Part shown: one piece after another, positions 1 to 6,824 of the stretch
Numbering within the stretch: the first letter of the stretch is position 1
Layout of the letters: the number at the start of each line of letters is the position of its first letter
Assembly: GCA_934177025.1 (NCBI GenBank)
Contig: CAKPPA010000045.1
Location: 1 to 7,981, forward strand
Source of the DNA: an uncultured Clostridia bacterium
GTDB taxonomy: Bacteria > Bacillota > Clostridia > Christensenellales > CAG-314
Reading direction: 5' to 3'
DNA length: 7,981 bases
Translations under genes and position numbers: made by a program
Notes under the pieces: model-generated
What the model was told of the DNA's origin: nothing
Databases searched by the model: none
Seen by the model: the letters and a program-made list of their open reading frames with translations, nothing else

Positions 1-1196
1 GTGTCCACACCGTAGTAGCACGGATGCAGGAACGTCGGCGACGCAATGCGCACATGCACTTCCTTCGCGCCCGCACGTTTTAACATACCGACAATGCGGC
101 GGGACGTGGTGCCGCGGACGATAGAGTCATCCACCAACACGATGCGTTTCCCTTTGACCAACGGCGCGATAACGCTGAGTTTCATAAGCACGCCGCGTTC
201 GCGCAACTGCTGATCCGGCAAAATAAACGTGCGACCGACGTATTTGTTTTTGAGTAGTGCCAATTCAAACGGAATGCCCGAGGCTTTTGCATAGCCTGCC
301 GCCGCCGGCAAAGAGGAATCCGGCACGCCGACGACCATGTCCGCTTCGGTAGGATTTTCGCGATAGAGAATTTCGCCCGCTTTTTTGCGCACTTCGTAAA
401 TACTGCGACCGTCCATGACGCTGTCGGGACGTGCAAAGTAAATGTACTCCATGGCGCAAATTTTGTTTGTGTTCGGTTTTACGAAAAAGGAACTGTTGAG
501 CTTGCCGTCCCGAATGTAAATCATTTCGCCCGGGAGGACGTCCCTTACGAACGTTGCGCCGATAATTTCGAACGCACAACTTTCGCTTGCAATCACGTAG
601 CCGTCCTCACCGATTTTGCCGATGCACAACGGACGAAGCCCGTCCCTGTCGCGACAGGCGTACAAACCGTGTTGCGTCATAATTGCAAACGCAAACGCAC
701 CCTCGAGTTTTAAAACGGCTTCCTTTAACGCTTGGGCGCGGTTGGTCGTGCGGTTCATTTTGATTAAATGCGCAATGATTTCGCTGTCGGACGTGGACTG
801 AAAAATGCTGCCCTGCTGCTCCAACTCGTAGCGAAGTTGATCGGAATTGGTGATGTTGCCGTTGTGCGCCACGGCGAAATCGCCCGTGGAATGTTTGAAA
901 AATAACGGTTGCACGTTTTCCAATCCGCCGCGCTTAAACAAGCCCGAATAACTGACGTGTCCCAAAGCATAGTTGCCCTTTAACGCTTTTAAATCCTTTT
1001 CCTTAAAAATGTCGCTTGCAAGTCCACGGTTTTTGACGCAATGGAATTCCGAATTATCCTCCCGCGTGACGATGCCTGCGCCCTCCTCGCCGCGATGTTG
1101 CAGCGAATGCAGGGCGTAATATGCTAAAACGCTGGCATGCGGGACGTTGTAAAGTCCGATGATGCCGCATTCTTCGTTCAGCTCTCTGCCTGTCAT
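1..1196 (-). CDS. purF: Amidophosphoribosyltransferase PurF, 3' end beyond window
   Basis: PurF catalyses the committed first step of purine synthesis, PRPP plus glutamine to 5-phosphoribosylamine, in the cytoplasm. I translated 398 codons from the ATG at 1196; family members have about 470-480, so the C-terminus is missing at base 1. The N-terminus reads MTGRELNEECG, so Cys10 is the expected Ntn nucleophile after a 9-residue propeptide, as in Bacillus PurF. Other landmarks are SLQHRG (31-36), AHNGN (110-114), TSDSE (135-139) and the PRPP loop VLVDDSIVRGTT (353-364). Cys247 (ICAMEYIYFARPD) and Cys393 (HPCYYG) match two of the four [4Fe-4S] ligands of the Bacillus enzyme; the C-x2-C pair would lie outside. 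The ATG overlaps the purL stop by 4 bases, and AGGAAGG sits just upstream. Odd: the glutamine loop begins GHVSYSG instead of GHVRY(A/S/P)T, losing a conserved arginine. Identity is certain; full glutaminase activity is not. Confidence 0.97.
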   Translation of the reverse strand, partial: MTGRELNEECGIIGLYNVPHASVLAYYALHSLQHRGEEGAGIVTREDNSEFHCVKNRGLASDIFKEKDLKALKGNYALGHVSYSGLFKRGGLENVQPLFFKHSTGDFAVAHNGNITNSDQLRYELEQQGSIFQSTSDSEIIAHLIKMNRTTNRAQALKEAVLKLEGAFAFAIMTQHGLYACRDRDGLRPLCIGKIGEDGYVIASESCAFEIIGATFVRDVLPGEMIYIRDGKLNSSFFVKPNTNKICAMEYIYFARPDSVMDGRSIYEVRKKAGEILYRENPTEADMVVGVPDSSLPAAAGYAKASGIPFELALLKNKYVGRTFILPDQQLRERGVLMKLSVIAPLVKGKRIVLVDDSIVRGTTSRRIVGMLKRAGAKEVHVRIASPTFLHPCYYGVD

Positions 1197-4100
1197 AAAT
1201 CACCTTCCTGTTCAAAATATTTCATAGCTCCGAGGAACAGAGCGGATTGATTGTGGAAATTCGGATAGTTTTTGTACAATCCGTTGCCGGTGCGCTCGCT
1301 GTGACCCATTTTGCCGAGAATCCTGCCGCACGGCGAACAAATGCCCTCAATGGCTTCCGTCGAGCCGTTCGGGTTGGAAACGACGTCCATCGAAGCGTTG
1401 CCGTTTGCGTCGCAATAGCGGAAGCAGATTTGCCCGTTTTCCTTTAACCGACGAATTTCCTCCGCCGAAGCGACGAATTTGCCTTCCCCGTGGCTGACTG
1501 CCACTTGGCACACTTCGCCCAAACGGAATTCGCTGAGCCACGGCGAACGAACGCTTGTCGTTTTGGTGGACACGATTTTTGAAATGTGACGGTTAATATC
1601 GTTGCGGAACAGCGTTGCGGACGTTTCGATAACTTCCCCGATTTTTCCGTAAGGGAGAAGTCCGGATTTGACAAGGGCTTGGAAGCCGTTACAAATGCCG
1701 AGGATAAGTCCGTTGCGTTCCAACAATACTTCGATTGCTTTTTTTACTTTTTCCTGATTGATGACGGACGCAATGAATTTGCCGCTGCCGTCCGGCTCGT
1801 CGCCGGAACTGAAGCCGCCCGCAAACATCAAAACGTTGCAATTCAAAATTTCCTGCGCTAACGTGTCGACGGAGGATTCGATTTGCTCCGCACTGCCGTT
1901 ACGGAACACGCACACGTTGACCGTTGCGCCTAAGGACTCGAATGCTTTTTTCGAATCGTAATCGCAGTTGGTACCCGGGAACACCGGAATGACCACCCTG
2001 ACGCCTTTCCACGGGAAGTTCGGTTTTAACTTGTACGTTTGGGCACAGGAGATTTCCTCCGTTTTTTCGTCGGTTCCCGGTGCCGTAATCGGGTAAATCG
2101 AAGCAAACGTGCTTTCCGAAGCGGTTAACAGTTCGTCCCAACCAAACGTTTCGCCGTTAAACGTGCAATCCTTTTCCGTCCGTCCCAGTAATTCCACGTT
2201 TTTGCCCGTAAGCGGCTCCTTGGATTCGATGACAATCGAGCCGATTTCCGTGTCGAACGGACGCTCCGCTTCCACACGGAAGCCTACGCGGTTGCCAAAC
2301 GCCATGTTGCAAAGCGTTTTTGCAATGCCGCCGCTGCCGACCGGTTCGGCGGAAAGGATTTTGCCTTCCTTATGCCACGTGCGGAATAAATTCCAATTTT
2401 GCTTGAGTTCCTCCACGTTCGGTAGGAGCAATTCGTCCCGACCGGCACGGAGGAGATACAAATAACTGCCCGTTTCCTTCAGTTCGTTGGTAATGACGTC
2501 GTTGACGTTTTGCGTTGTGACGGCGAAGGAAATCAGCGTCGGCGGAACGTGTAGATCCCGATACGTGCCGCTCATCGAGTCCTTACCGCCGATTGCCGCA
2601 AGCCCGAAGGCTTTTAACACGTCGTACGCACCCAAAAGTGCGGAGAACGGTTTGCCCCATTTTTCCGGACACGTGCCGAGTTTTTCGAAATATTCCTGAA
2701 AAGTAAACCGAATTTTTTCGTAATCGCCGCCGCAGCTCACGACTTTTGCCATCGATTCCGTGACGGCGTACTGTGCGCCGTGGTAAGGACTGAAGGAGGC
2801 GATTTTCGGTTGATAGCCGTACGTCAAAACGGAACAGGTTTCCGTTTCGCCTTGCTCCAACGGAATTTTTTGCACGGAAGCTATGCTTTCCGTTTTTTGA
2901 TATTTGCCTCCGTAAGGCAACAACACCGTCGTCGCACCGATGGTGGAATCGAACATTTCCTTCAATCCCTGTTGCGACGCATGATTGAATGCTTTTAAAT
3001 TGTCGACAAACGCCGTGCGGAAATTTGCCGAAGGTTGAACGCAGAACGGATTTTTGTTTGCATCCACCGTGTTTACGCAAACTTGCGCACGCTGACGCAC
3101 GCCGGCGGAATTGATGAAATCCCGATCCAAATCCACGACTTTTTCGCCGTCGCGGTACATCACGAGGCGGTTTGCGTCCGTTACGTTAGCAACGACCACC
3201 GCTTCCAAATTTTCCTCCGCGGCAAGCGCAAGGAATTTTGCCGCATCCTGTTCGGCAACGACGACTGCCATGCGCTCCTGCGATTCGCTGATGGCGATTT
3301 CCGTTGCGTTGAGCCCAAGGTACTTTAACGGCACGCGATCGAGGAAAATTTCCAATCCGTCCGCCAATTCGCCGATGGCAACGCTGACGCCGCCCGCGCC
3401 GAAGTCGTTTGCTTTTTTGATAAGTTGCGTTGCTTTTGGCTGACGCATGAGTCGCTGAAGTTTGCGTTCCTCCGGAGCGTTGCCCTTTTGCACTTCCGCA
3501 AAACAATTTTTTAAACTGTTTTCGTTATGTTCCTTGCTCGAACCCGTTGCGCCGCCGATGCCGTCCCTGCCGGTGCGCCCGCCGAGGAGAATGACGACGT
3601 CGCCCTTTACCGGCGTTTCCCTACGCACGTTTTCCGCTTTTGCGGCACCTACGACCGCGCCGACTTCCATACGCTTTGCCACGAAGCCATCGTCGAAAAT
3701 TTCCTTTACGTAAGTGGTGGCAAGCCCGATTTGGTTGCCGTAGGAGGAAAAGCCCGCCGCCGCTTTTTTTGAAATGATTTTTTGCGGAAGTTTGCCTTCC
3801 GTCGTTTGGGAAACCGGTTGCGTAATATCGCCGGCCCCGCTCAGGCGCATTGCCTGATAAACGTAACTACGCCCGCTTAACGGATCGCGAATTGCGCCGC
3901 CGAGGCAGGTGGACGCACCGCCGAACGGCTCGATTTCCGTCGGGTGGTTGTGCGTTTCGTTTTTGAACATTAACAAATATTTTTCCGGCTTGCCGTCGAC
4001 GTCCACGTCGACGTACACACTGCACGCATTGATTTCGTCGCTGATTTCCAAGTCGTCCAAATTGCCGCGGCTACGCTCCAACTTGGCGTTAATGGTTGCC

Positions 4101-4906
4101 AAATCCATCAGCGTCATCGGTTTGTTTTGCCGTTTTAAGGACGCGCGCACCGCAACGTAGTCCTCAAACACCTGTTGCAATTTTGCACCGAAAGCATCGG
4201 ACGGGAACGTGACGTTTGTTAAAAGCGTTTCGAACGTTGTGTGGCGGCAATGGTCGCTCCAGTACGTGTCGAGCATACGGATTTCCGTGTCGTTCGGATC
4301 GCGATTTTCCTTTTGGAAGTACTCGCGCACAAAGCACAAATCCTCGTTGCTCATAGCCAGCCCTTTTTCGGCACGGAACGCCGCAATCGCTTCGTCGCTC
4401 CACGTGCGAAAGCCGTCGTACACGGGAACTTTTTCCACCATGACGCTTTCCGCATTTTCCAAAACGGCAAGATTTTTTTCACAGCACTCGACGGGATTAA
4501 TGCAGTAGTTTTTGACGCGCTGCAAATCCGCATCGGTTAAACTTTCGCCAAACAAAATCAATTTGCCCGCAACGACTTTTGCATTCGTTTCCGCCTCGAT
4601 TAGTTTTAAGCACTTTTCGGCACTGTCCGAACGCTGGTCGAATTGCCCCGGGCGGGATTCGTAAGCGAAGCCGCTTCCCTTAGGGAACGTGATTTCCTCC
4701 GTGTAAACTTTGTCCGTCGGTTTTTCGGCGAACACGCGATACAACGCTTGTTCCAACAATGCGTCGGATACGTTGAAAATATCGTAAACGTTTAGCAAAC
4801 GCACCGAGGATACGTTAAGCCCCAAGTTTTCGTTGAGATCCCTTTTTAAGTTTTCCGCTTCCACGCGAAAGGCCGGCTTCTTTTCGACAAAAATACGTTT
4901 ATTCAT
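1193..4906 (-). CDS. purL: Phosphoribosylformylglycinamidine synthase PurL, single-chain, complete
   Basis: PurL converts FGAR, glutamine and ATP to FGAM, the fourth step of IMP synthesis. This is the long form of about 1237 aa, with synthetase and glutaminase in one chain, of the clade found in Clostridia and streptococci. Order: PurS-like N-terminal part (about 1-150), linker, then synthetase repeats with SDHCRH (217-222), FKNETHNHP (314-322), TGRDGIGGATGSS (445-457) and, later, AIGGKDSMSGTY. The C-terminal class I glutaminase starts near VRVVIPVFPGTNCDYD; its nucleophile is Cys1072 in GICNGF and its His/Glu are 1202 and 1204 in GHSE, so the triad is intact. I chose ATG 4906 because AAAGGA lies 8 bases upstream. 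The in-frame TTG at 4912 would extend the protein by two residues but sits too close to that site. It overlaps the purK stop by 8 bases and the purF start by 4, suggesting coupled translation. No separate purS or purQ is expected. Confidence 0.98.
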   Translation of the reverse strand: MNKRIFVEKKPAFRVEAENLKRDLNENLGLNVSSVRLLNVYDIFNVSDALLEQALYRVFAEKPTDKVYTEEITFPKGSGFAYESRPGQFDQRSDSAEKCLKLIEAETNAKVVAGKLILFGESLTDADLQRVKNYCINPVECCEKNLAVLENAESVMVEKVPVYDGFRTWSDEAIAAFRAEKGLAMSNEDLCFVREYFQKENRDPNDTEIRMLDTYWSDHCRHTTFETLLTNVTFPSDAFGAKLQQVFEDYVAVRASLKRQNKPMTLMDLATINAKLERSRGNLDDLEISDEINACSVYVDVDVDGKPEKYLLMFKNETHNHPTEIEPFGGASTCLGGAIRDPLSGRSYVYQAMRLSGAGDITQPVSQTTEGKLPQKIISKKAAAGFSSYGNQIGLATTYVKEIFDDGFVAKRMEVGAVVGAAKAENVRRETPVKGDVVILLGGRTGRDGIGGATGSSKEHNENSLKNCFAEVQKGNAPEERKLQRLMRQPKATQLIKKANDFGAGGVSVAIGELADGLEIFLDRVPLKYLGLNATEIAISESQERMAVVVAEQDAAKFLALAAEENLEAVVVANVTDANRLVMYRDGEKVVDLDRDFINSAGVRQRAQVCVNTVDANKNPFCVQPSANFRTAFVDNLKAFNHASQQGLKEMFDSTIGATTVLLPYGGKYQKTESIASVQKIPLEQGETETCSVLTYGYQPKIASFSPYHGAQYAVTESMAKVVSCGGDYEKIRFTFQEYFEKLGTCPEKWGKPFSALLGAYDVLKAFGLAAIGGKDSMSGTYRDLHVPPTLISFAVTTQNVNDVITNELKETGSYLYLLRAGRDELLLPNVEELKQNWNLFRTWHKEGKILSAEPVGSGGIAKTLCNMAFGNRVGFRVEAERPFDTEIGSIVIESKEPLTGKNVELLGRTEKDCTFNGETFGWDELLTASESTFASIYPITAPGTDEKTEEISCAQTYKLKPNFPWKGVRVVIPVFPGTNCDYDSKKAFESLGATVNVCVFRNGSAEQIESSVDTLAQEILNCNVLMFAGGFSSGDEPDGSGKFIASVINQEKVKKAIEVLLERNGLILGICNGFQALVKSGLLPYGKIGEVIETSATLFRNDINRHISKIVSTKTTSVRSPWLSEFRLGEVCQVAVSHGEGKFVASAEEIRRLKENGQICFRYCDANGNASMDVVSNPNGSTEAIEGICSPCGRILGKMGHSERTGNGLYKNYPNFHNQSALFLGAMKYFEQEGDL

Positions 4907-5999
4907 AATCAATTTCCTTTAAGATGTTTTCTACTTCCTGTAACGTGCAATCCACAAACGTCAAGTGCCCCATTTTGCGGTTGTGCCGCGCTTCGCTTTT
5001 GCCGTAATCGTGAATTTTGCATTTTTTTACCGCATCGGTTTGTTTTAACCGCTCCACCGCGCTCACGTGCTGCCCCAAAACGTTGACCATAACGACCGGT
5101 GCCAACAATTGCGTGCTGCCTAGTTTTTCGCCCATAAGGCAACGCACCAATTGATCGTACTGACTGTTGACGCACCCTTCGATGGTGTAATGCCCCGAAT
5201 TGTGCGGACGCGGTGCCATTTCGTTAAACAAAATTTCGCCTTGCTTCGTTACGAAATACTCCACGGCAAGGATGCCGTAAATGTTTAGCCCTTCCATAAT
5301 GCGGCGCGTCGTTTCGGCGGCAAGCCGCTCCGTTTGTGCGCTCACGTCGGAAGGAACGGCGGAAATCCGCAAAATTCCGTCCTTATGCACGTTGTGCGGC
5401 ACGGGGAAAAAGGAAAACTCCCCCTGAAGTCCGCGCACGGCGATTTGACTGATTTCGCACGCAAAATCCACAAAACTTTCCGCAATGCACGGGGCTTGCG
5501 CCACAAGTTTTGCGGCAAGCGGAAGTTCGTCCTGCCCGTGCACCACCACTTGGCCGTGCCCGTCGTAGCCGAGCGAGCGTGTTTTTACGAAAAAAGGATA
5601 CCCGTACGCCTCGGCAAACCGTTGCAAATCCTGTACCGTATCCATTTTTTGAAAATCCGCCGTACGCACGCCCACGCGGTTGACGGCAGATTTTTCGAGA
5701 TAGCGATCCTGCGAAAGTTTTAACGGCAAACTGCCCTGCGGAACGTTGTACTTTTGCGCCATTTCCTCCACAATCGCGGCGGGAATGTTTTCGAATTCGT
5801 ACGTGACGACATCGCTTTGACGGCACAACTCCTCAATTTTTGCCCGATCGTTAAAATCGCCGACCAGTACGTTAGCCGCCACGGATGCCGGACAATTTGC
5901 CGACGGATCCAACACGATGCAACGATAGCCGCGATAGCACGCACTTAAGGCAATCATTTTGCCGAGTTGACCGCCGCCGAGGATTCCCAACGTTTTCAT
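4899..5999 (-). CDS. purK: N5-carboxyaminoimidazole ribonucleotide synthase PurK, complete
   Basis: PurK is the ATP-grasp ligase that carboxylates AIR with bicarbonate and ATP to N5-CAIR, the substrate of PurE. The 366 aa length is normal for the family. The N-terminal nucleotide-binding fold carries GILGGGQLGKM (5-15). TYEFENIP (66-73) is a family signature. The ATP-grasp core shows KTRSLGYDGHGQ (139-150), slightly different from the usual KTRRxGYDGKGQ, and NEMAPRPHNSGHYTIEGC (259-276), which holds metal and substrate residues. A C-terminal domain completes the protein. The ATG at 5999 overlaps the purE stop in an ATGA arrangement and is preceded by AAAGGG about 9 bases upstream, inside purE. 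The stop overlaps purL by 8 bases. Adjacency to purE shows this organism uses the two-enzyme ATP-dependent AIR carboxylation route. Confidence 0.98.
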   Translation of the reverse strand: MKTLGILGGGQLGKMIALSACYRGYRCIVLDPSANCPASVAANVLVGDFNDRAKIEELCRQSDVVTYEFENIPAAIVEEMAQKYNVPQGSLPLKLSQDRYLEKSAVNRVGVRTADFQKMDTVQDLQRFAEAYGYPFFVKTRSLGYDGHGQVVVHGQDELPLAAKLVAQAPCIAESFVDFACEISQIAVRGLQGEFSFFPVPHNVHKDGILRISAVPSDVSAQTERLAAETTRRIMEGLNIYGILAVEYFVTKQGEILFNEMAPRPHNSGHYTIEGCVNSQYDQLVRCLMGEKLGSTQLLAPVVMVNVLGQHVSAVERLKQTDAVKKCKIHDYGKSEARHNRKMGHLTFVDCTLQEVENILKEIDYE

Positions 6000-6469
6000 A
6001 ATTCCATGCCCTTTACTTCATCACGCATATTTTGTTTGTAAGCATCCAACCCTTGCGAAATTTTTTCGTCGTGCGTACCCAAAATTTGCAATGCAAGGAG
6101 GGAGGCGTTTTTTGCCTGATCGATGCCGACCGTTGCCACAACCACGCCTTTTGGCATTTGCACAATGGACAACAGCGAATCCAACCCGTTTAACGCCTTG
6201 CTTTTGACAGGAACACCGATGACCGGCAACGACGTCATTGCCGCGACCATGCCCGGCAAGTGTGCCGCGCCGCCCGCGCCTGCGATAATCACCTTTAGCC
6301 CGCGCTCTTTCGCCGAGCAGGCGTACTCCACCATTTCCAACGGGGTGCGGTGCGCACTGACGATTTTCTTTTCGTACGGGACGCCGAATTCCTCCAAAAT
6401 TCCGAAGGCATCCTTCATCACTTCCAAGTCGCTTTTCGATCCCATGATAATTCCGACTACAGGCTGCAT
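5996..6469 (-). CDS. purE: N5-CAIR mutase PurE (class I), complete
   Basis: PurE moves the carboxyl group of N5-CAIR to C4, giving CAIR. The protein is 157 aa, typical of class I PurE, which forms octamers in characterised members. Visible motifs are GSKSDLEVM (10-18), SAHRTP (38-43), whose His40 matches the catalytic histidine, and the glycine-rich AGAGGAAHLPGM (63-74). PurK follows directly, supporting the mutase role over direct AIR carboxylase (class II). I chose ATG 6469 because the protein begins MQPVVGIIMGSKSD as family members do, and because AGGAGG lies 4 bases upstream. An in-frame TTG at 6544 would add 25 residues read from the riboswitch and terminator and is rejected. It is the first gene of the operon, so the leader's riboswitch acts directly on it. 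Its TGA overlaps the purK ATG by 4 bases. Confidence 0.98.
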   Translation of the reverse strand: MQPVVGIIMGSKSDLEVMKDAFGILEEFGVPYEKKIVSAHRTPLEMVEYACSAKERGLKVIIAGAGGAAHLPGMVAAMTSLPVIGVPVKSKALNGLDSLLSIVQMPKGVVVATVGIDQAKNASLLALQILGTHDEKISQGLDAYKQNMRDEVKGMEL

Positions 6470-6473
6470 AACT

Positions 6474-6479
6474 CCTCCT
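6474..6479 (-). promoter_or_regulatory. Shine-Dalgarno of purE
   Basis: AGGAGG, a full match to the anti-Shine-Dalgarno, lies 4 bases before the purE ATG and directly after the terminator's U-tract. It lies outside the terminator stem, which argues that control is by transcription termination, not by masking of this site. The strong site also decides the purE start. Confidence 0.9.
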
Positions 6480-6534
6480 AAAAAAAATATGTCTGCGCAA
6501 AAATAGCCCACAAAATGCGCTTTTTTGCCCAGAC
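6480..6534 (-). terminator. Riboswitch-controlled intrinsic terminator before purE
   Basis: In the RNA, GUCUG (6534-6530) pairs with CAGAC (6495-6491). After one G-G mismatch, GCAAAAA (6528-6522) pairs with UUUUUGC. A further inner stem (AGC with GCU, then CA with UG after another mismatch, UUUUG loop) closes the top. AUA and eight U follow (6487-6480). This is a canonical Rho-independent terminator. Its 5' arm reuses the 3' part of the aptamer (from GUC of the pseudoknot strand through GGGC of P3), so aptamer and terminator cannot form together. If the aptamer is unliganded, transcription should stop about 125-130 bases after the predicted start site, before purE. Confidence 0.92.
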
Positions 6535-6596
6535 GGTCGACCAAGTAATTACTTTTTAATCCCGTGTAGTTCTCTACTTCCGTCAGTCTTAAAAAG
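6527..6596 (-). promoter_or_regulatory. ZTP/ZMP (pfl-motif) riboswitch aptamer
   Basis: Seen: P1 is CUUUUUA (6596-6590) with UAAAAAG (6558-6552). The conserved GACUGACGGAA follows. P2 is GUAG (6577-6574), loop AGAA, CUAC (6569-6566). ACGGGAU leads back into P1. After a short linker comes the 3' subdomain GUCGACCGUCUGGGC, whose outer GUC and GGC form P3. GACGG (6584-6580) can pair with CCGUC (6536-6532) as the family pseudoknot. Known: from memory, clostridial and Fusobacterium ZTP riboswitches share GACUGACGGAA and GACCGUCUGGGC in the same arrangement. The class binds ZMP/ZTP, signals of 10-formyl-THF shortage, and commonly controls purine and one-carbon genes. Inferred: ligand holds the 3' strand in pseudoknot and P3, preventing the overlapping terminator and turning on purEKLF. 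The linker between P1 and P3 is short, with no extra hairpin. Confidence 0.94.
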
Positions 6597-6616
6597 CCTT
6601 TTTCTTTTTCGAATTC

Positions 6617-6645
6617 AGTATAGCATTTCCGACAAAATCCGTCAA
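6617..6645 (-). promoter_or_regulatory. Vegetative sigma promoter of purEKLF
   Basis: The -35 box TTGACG (6645-6640) and -10 box TATACT (6622-6617) are separated by exactly 17 bases. TGC directly before the -10 gives an extended -10 element. Each box differs from consensus by one base. Predicted transcription start is about 6611-6609, some 14 bases before riboswitch P1, leaving an A-rich 5' end. Placement directly upstream of the aptamer makes this the likely operon promoter. Confidence 0.88.
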
Positions 6646-6658
6646 GAATTTCTACTTA

Positions 6659-6668
6659 CGCCGCGGCG
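6659..6668. repeat. Perfect 10-bp palindrome CGCCGCGGCG upstream of promoter
   Basis: The sequence equals its own reverse complement and lies 13 bases upstream of the -35 box, in otherwise AT-rich intergenic DNA. With the neighbouring 14-bp palindrome it forms a GC-rich block between the DUF1846 terminator and the pur promoter. It may bind a regulator or be incidental; nothing in the sequence decides this. Confidence 0.4.
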
Positions 6669-6672
6669 GATT

Positions 6673-6686
6673 TTCCCGCGCGGGAA
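6673..6686. repeat. Perfect 14-bp palindrome TTCCCGCGCGGGAA
   Basis: A self-complementary 14-mer lying 27 bases upstream of the purE promoter -35 box. It has no U-tract and almost no loop, so it is not a convincing terminator. Its symmetry fits a dimeric transcription factor site, but I do not recognise the operator. It does not resemble the Bacillus PurR box (a pair of CCGAAC-type half-sites). The remaining stretch 6687-6776 holds only a weak 7-bp hairpin at 6712-6731 and nothing else I can name. Confidence 0.45.
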
Positions 6687-6776
6687 GGCAAAAATTTTTT
6701 GTTTGTTGCAACGCGAAATCGGCGTTTCGTGCGCGTCCGTTTTCGGCTGAATTTTACATTTTTTATGCTCCGAGGC

Positions 6777-6819
6777 AAAAGAAAAAACGAAAAAACAGTG
6801 TGTTTGTTTTTTCGTTTTT
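6777..6819 (-). terminator. Intrinsic terminator of the DUF1846 gene
   Basis: In the minus-strand RNA, AAAAACGAAAAAACA pairs perfectly over 15 bp with UGUUUUUUCGUUUUU (arms 6819-6805 and 6797-6783, 7-base loop). It begins 5 bases after the DUF1846 stop and is followed by UCUUUU. The stem is AU-rich with a single CG step, so it is weaker than a typical GC stem, but the long pairing, U-rich tail and position support a terminator that separates this gene from the pur operon. Confidence 0.75.
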
Positions 6820-6824
6820 CAAAA

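Noticed and set aside
4000..4020. Short tandem GTCGACGT-like repeat inside purL
   Set aside because: It encodes an alternating Val-Asp stretch (VDVDVD) in the PurL chain and needs no further explanation.
4907..4912. TTG start for PurL two codons upstream
   Set aside because: The ribosome binding site AAAGGA lies only about 2-3 bases from TTG but 8 bases from ATG 4906.
6470..6544. N-terminal extension of PurE from the TTG at 6544 (182 aa reading)
   Set aside because: The extra residues are read from the riboswitch 3' strand and terminator. PurE homologues start at MQPVVGIIMGSKSD, and AGGAGG precedes ATG 6469.
6527..6596. Guanine/adenine, PRPP (ykkC-type) or THF riboswitch as the leader element
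   Set aside because: The signature sequences of those classes are absent, whereas the GACUGACGGAA and GACCGUCUGGGC pair with a pseudoknot is specific to the ZTP class.
6733..6750. Possible PurR box (CCGAAAACGG on the minus strand)
   Set aside because: It is a single imperfect element with no properly spaced second half-site. It lies about 90 bases upstream of the -35 box and does not match the paired CCGAAC pattern well.
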